From Candidatus Iainarchaeum sp. (GTDB lineage: Archaea > Iainarchaeota > Iainarchaeia > Iainarchaeales > JAAZKV01): a stretch of 7,845 nt of DNA. Both the position numbers and the translations under genes were made by a program. The stretch is taken from contig JAQVNZ010000033.1 of the NCBI GenBank assembly GCA_028702895.1, positions 1 through 7,845 on the forward strand, in the 5' to 3' direction. The notes under the pieces were generated by a model. That model did no database searches. It had not been told where the DNA came from and saw nothing but the letters and a program-made list of their open reading frames with translations. Of this stretch, positions 6,238 to 7,845 are shown piece by piece. Each line of letters starts with the position of its first letter. Position 1 is the stretch's first letter.

Positions 6238-6976
6238 GGATAAAGTTAAACATTTTTTAAAAAAAACCAAGGTAAAAACTTTTTTTATTAAAGGAGAAAA
6301 AATAAAATTATTATTAAAGGAAGATGTGTTTCCACCTTCCATTAATGGTATTTTTGTCGCAGAAAATATTATTATTAATCCAGGCGAAACTATTGTTGAT
6401 GTTGGCACTGGCTCTGGCATTATCGCAATTCTTTCTGCCAAATTAGGTGGCAAAGTATTTGGAACAGACATTAATGATGCTTCCATAAATTTGGCTAAAG
6501 ATAACTCTATTCGTAACAATATTTTTGGAGTATTTAAAAAATCAGAGTATCTGAATTGTTTTTCGCAAAAATTTGACGTCATAGTAGCTAATTTGCCCCA
6601 AGATATAGTCCATGATAATTACAAAGAATATATTGGAGATCATTTGTTTCAAACAATTTCTGGAGGAACAGAGGGTAATTCACATATTATAAATTTTTTA
6701 AAAAATGCACATAATAATATGCATAATAATACTAGATTGTATTTACCCGTTTATACTGATGTTTGTTTTAAACCAATTTTAAAAGAAATTCAAAAAAATT
6801 ATGATTACAAGATTATTGCTAGTAAAGAGTATGAGACAAGAGAATTCGTAGAATATAATAAAGAACTTTTTTTAAAATTAAACGCGGAAAAGAAAATAAA
6901 AATTTTTTTAAAAAATGGTAAATGGATTGCAAAAGAATATTTGTTTGAATTAAAATTAAAACAAAAAAATAATTAA
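6236..6976 (+). CDS. Class I SAM-dependent methyltransferase (HemK/PrmC-like fold), start uncertain
   Basis: A Rossmann-fold methyltransferase of 246 residues if read from TTG 6236. The SAM-binding motif I is VDVGTGSGIIAI (54-65), the acidic residue after strand 2 is Asp78 in GTDIN, and motif IV is NLPQ (119-122). NLPQ stands where HemK/PrmC, RsmC and related N-methyltransferases have NPPY. A GGTEGN (143-148) resembles the GG-x-x-G that follows motif IV in HemK-like enzymes. These features place it in the broad MTS/HemK group; the substrate (protein glutamine, rRNA or tRNA base, small molecule) cannot be told. The C-terminal 40 residues are very Lys-rich. There is no ATG before motif I, and TTG 6236 is the only conventional in-frame start in the N-terminal part besides a GTG at codon 31. 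The frame is open back to 6179 without a start, so the true N-terminus may be longer (see findings). It is divergent from psmB. Confidence 0.85.
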   Translation: MDKVKHFLKKTKVKTFFIKGEKIKLLLKEDVFPPSINGIFVAENIIINPGETIVDVGTGSGIIAILSAKLGGKVFGTDINDASINLAKDNSIRNNIFGVFKKSEYLNCFSQKFDVIVANLPQDIVHDNYKEYIGDHLFQTISGGTEGNSHIINFLKNAHNNMHNNTRLYLPVYTDVCFKPILKEIQKNYDYKIIASKEYETREFVEYNKELFLKLNAEKKIKIFLKNGKWIAKEYLFELKLKQKNN

Positions 6977-7025
6977 CAAATAATAACAATTAATATATAA
7001 AAAAATTTAAAATATTAAAAAAATA

Positions 7026-7039
7026 AGTTTATATAAACT
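7026..7039 (+). promoter_or_regulatory. Palindromic TATA box of the FISUMP class III gene
   Basis: AGTTTATATAAACT is a perfect 14-bp palindrome around TTATATAA, preceded by an A-rich BRE-like stretch. The distance from the box centre to ATG 7058 is about 25 bases, the standard distance to an archaeal transcript start, so the mRNA is probably leaderless. No Shine-Dalgarno site is seen before this ATG. Confidence 0.65.
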
Positions 7040-7057
7040 AAAAACTAAATAAGTTAA

Positions 7058-7845
7058 ATGGAACACGGTTATTTGAATAAAGGACAAGGTGCAATCGAAT
7101 ATTTATTAATTATCGGTTCGGCCATACTAGTTGTAGCAATTGTAATAATCGCACTTGTAACACTAAGCGCAACTTCAACCGAGAATGTGGATAATTCATC
7201 TGGAGAAATTAAAAACCCATTAAAAGAACTAGTCGCAGAACAACAAAACCAATATTATATCCCTCAAAATACAACAAAATATTATAAGTATACTGGAGAA
7301 AACACAACCATTGGCGAACTAGAATCAAAAGGACAAAACACGAGTATTTGTGTTGATTCAAACTGTGAACAAACTACAATAATTGATAACGACGCAATCA
7401 TTTCGGTAGAAGGAATTACTACTAATTCAACTATCCCAAGACCTAATTTAGAAGAAGTTCCTAAACCAATTCCATTTAAATGTGGAGATATTTTATTAGA
7501 TAAAAGAGACAATCAAGAATATACTACCGTAGAAATCGATGGCAAATGTTGGATGGCCGAAAATCTAAATATTGGGACTTTAGTAAATGCTCCCACAAAC
7601 CAACCCACTAATCAAACAATTCAAGGAACTAGTTGCACAGAAATAAACAAATGGTGTTACTCAAATAATGAAGCCAATTGTGATATTTATGGCGGCCTTT
7701 ATCAATGGAAACAAGCAGTTTGTGAAAATGGTCCAAAAGATATTTGTCCAAACGAATGGCATATTCCAACTATTGCTGAACTAGACAAAATAATGATTAA
7801 ACCACAATCAACATTAAAAAAAACATATAACGCTGCCCCCTGGAC
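7058..7845 (+). CDS. Class III signal peptide protein with FISUMP domain (3' end cut off)
   Basis: The first 262 codons of a gene that runs off the window. MEHGYLNKG|QGAIEYL is a class III signal peptide with Q at +1 and the conserved E at +5, and a hydrophobic helix runs to about residue 37. This predicts processing by a prepilin peptidase and display on a pilus-like structure or at the membrane. A spacer (about 38-140) contains N-glycosylation sequons, a C-x4-C pair (98 and 103) and a Pro-rich hinge (PRPNLEEVPKPIP). From about residue 142 it matches the FISUMP domain (Fibrobacter succinogenes major paralogous domain, TIGR02145): CGDILLDKRDNQEYTTV, then KCWMAENLN, YGGLYQW and ICPNEWHIPT. Nine cysteines in the visible part suggest disulfides outside the cell. 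The domain is probably incomplete here, as the window ends at AAPW. FISUMP function is unknown; surface binding is a guess. ATG 7058 fits a leaderless promoter. Confidence 0.9.
   Translation, partial: MEHGYLNKGQGAIEYLLIIGSAILVVAIVIIALVTLSATSTENVDNSSGEIKNPLKELVAEQQNQYYIPQNTTKYYKYTGENTTIGELESKGQNTSICVDSNCEQTTIIDNDAIISVEGITTNSTIPRPNLEEVPKPIPFKCGDILLDKRDNQEYTTVEIDGKCWMAENLNIGTLVNAPTNQPTNQTIQGTSCTEINKWCYSNNEANCDIYGGLYQWKQAVCENGPKDICPNEWHIPTIAELDKIMIKPQSTLKKTYNAAPW

Noticed and set aside
6175..6582. 135-codon open frame on the minus strand
   Set aside because: It lies antisense to the methyltransferase, whose SAM motifs are clear, and its translation shows no recognisable motif. It is a shadow frame.
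6977..7057. A small RNA gene or tRNA in the gap before the FISUMP gene
   Set aside because: The 81 bases are almost pure A/T with no cloverleaf, C/D boxes or stable stem; only the TATA palindrome stands out.
7282..7512. 76-codon open frame on the minus strand
   Set aside because: Antisense to the FISUMP class III gene; no motif and no ribosome binding site support.

Overview
The window is AT-rich (roughly 30% G+C by eye) and archaeal. It carries an archaeal KH/beta-CASP ribonuclease (aCPSF1/FttA), a 20S proteasome beta subunit with a T1-type N-terminal threonine, two proteins with class III (type IV pilin-like) signal peptides, TATA boxes at archaeal spacing and GGTGAT-type ribosome binding sites. 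TGA acts as a normal stop. The low G+C, short intergenic gaps and Asn/Thr-rich secreted proteins would fit a DPANN lineage (Woesearchaeota/Pacearchaeota-like), but the lineage is an inference.

Layout. 26-496 (+) is a small protein of unknown function with a probable winged-helix domain. 591-1238 (+) is a class III signal peptide protein (pilin-like). It is followed after 5 bases by 1244-3256 (+), a secreted GLUG-repeat beta-helix protein, and the two look like one transcription unit. A perfect 22-bp A/T palindrome flanked by T-runs separates this unit from the convergent housekeeping pair on the minus strand: psmB (6067-5339) followed by aCPSF1 (5187-3286). Divergent from psmB is a class I SAM-dependent methyltransferase (6236-6976, +) whose start is uncertain. 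The window ends inside a second class III signal peptide protein (7058 to beyond 7845, +) that carries a FISUMP domain.

How the genes fit together. The centre is an information/protein-turnover core: psmB next to the transcription termination/RNA 3'-end factor, a linkage also seen in other archaea. It is flanked on both sides by cell-surface genes. Both class III genes share a near-identical TATA element (TTATATAA) and appear to be leaderless or nearly so, unlike the 26-496 gene and aCPSF1, which have Shine-Dalgarno-like sites. The surface proteins are rich in N-glycosylation sequons and could together form a pilus-like or adhesive structure; this is inferred from architecture and proximity only.

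Most interesting points: a class III signal peptide joined to a FISUMP domain; a sharp codon-usage mosaic inside the GLUG-repeat gene (1952-2272) that suggests recombination between paralogues; and the odd 5' end of the methyltransferase, whose frame stays open upstream without a start codon to an A-run beside an out-of-frame ATG.
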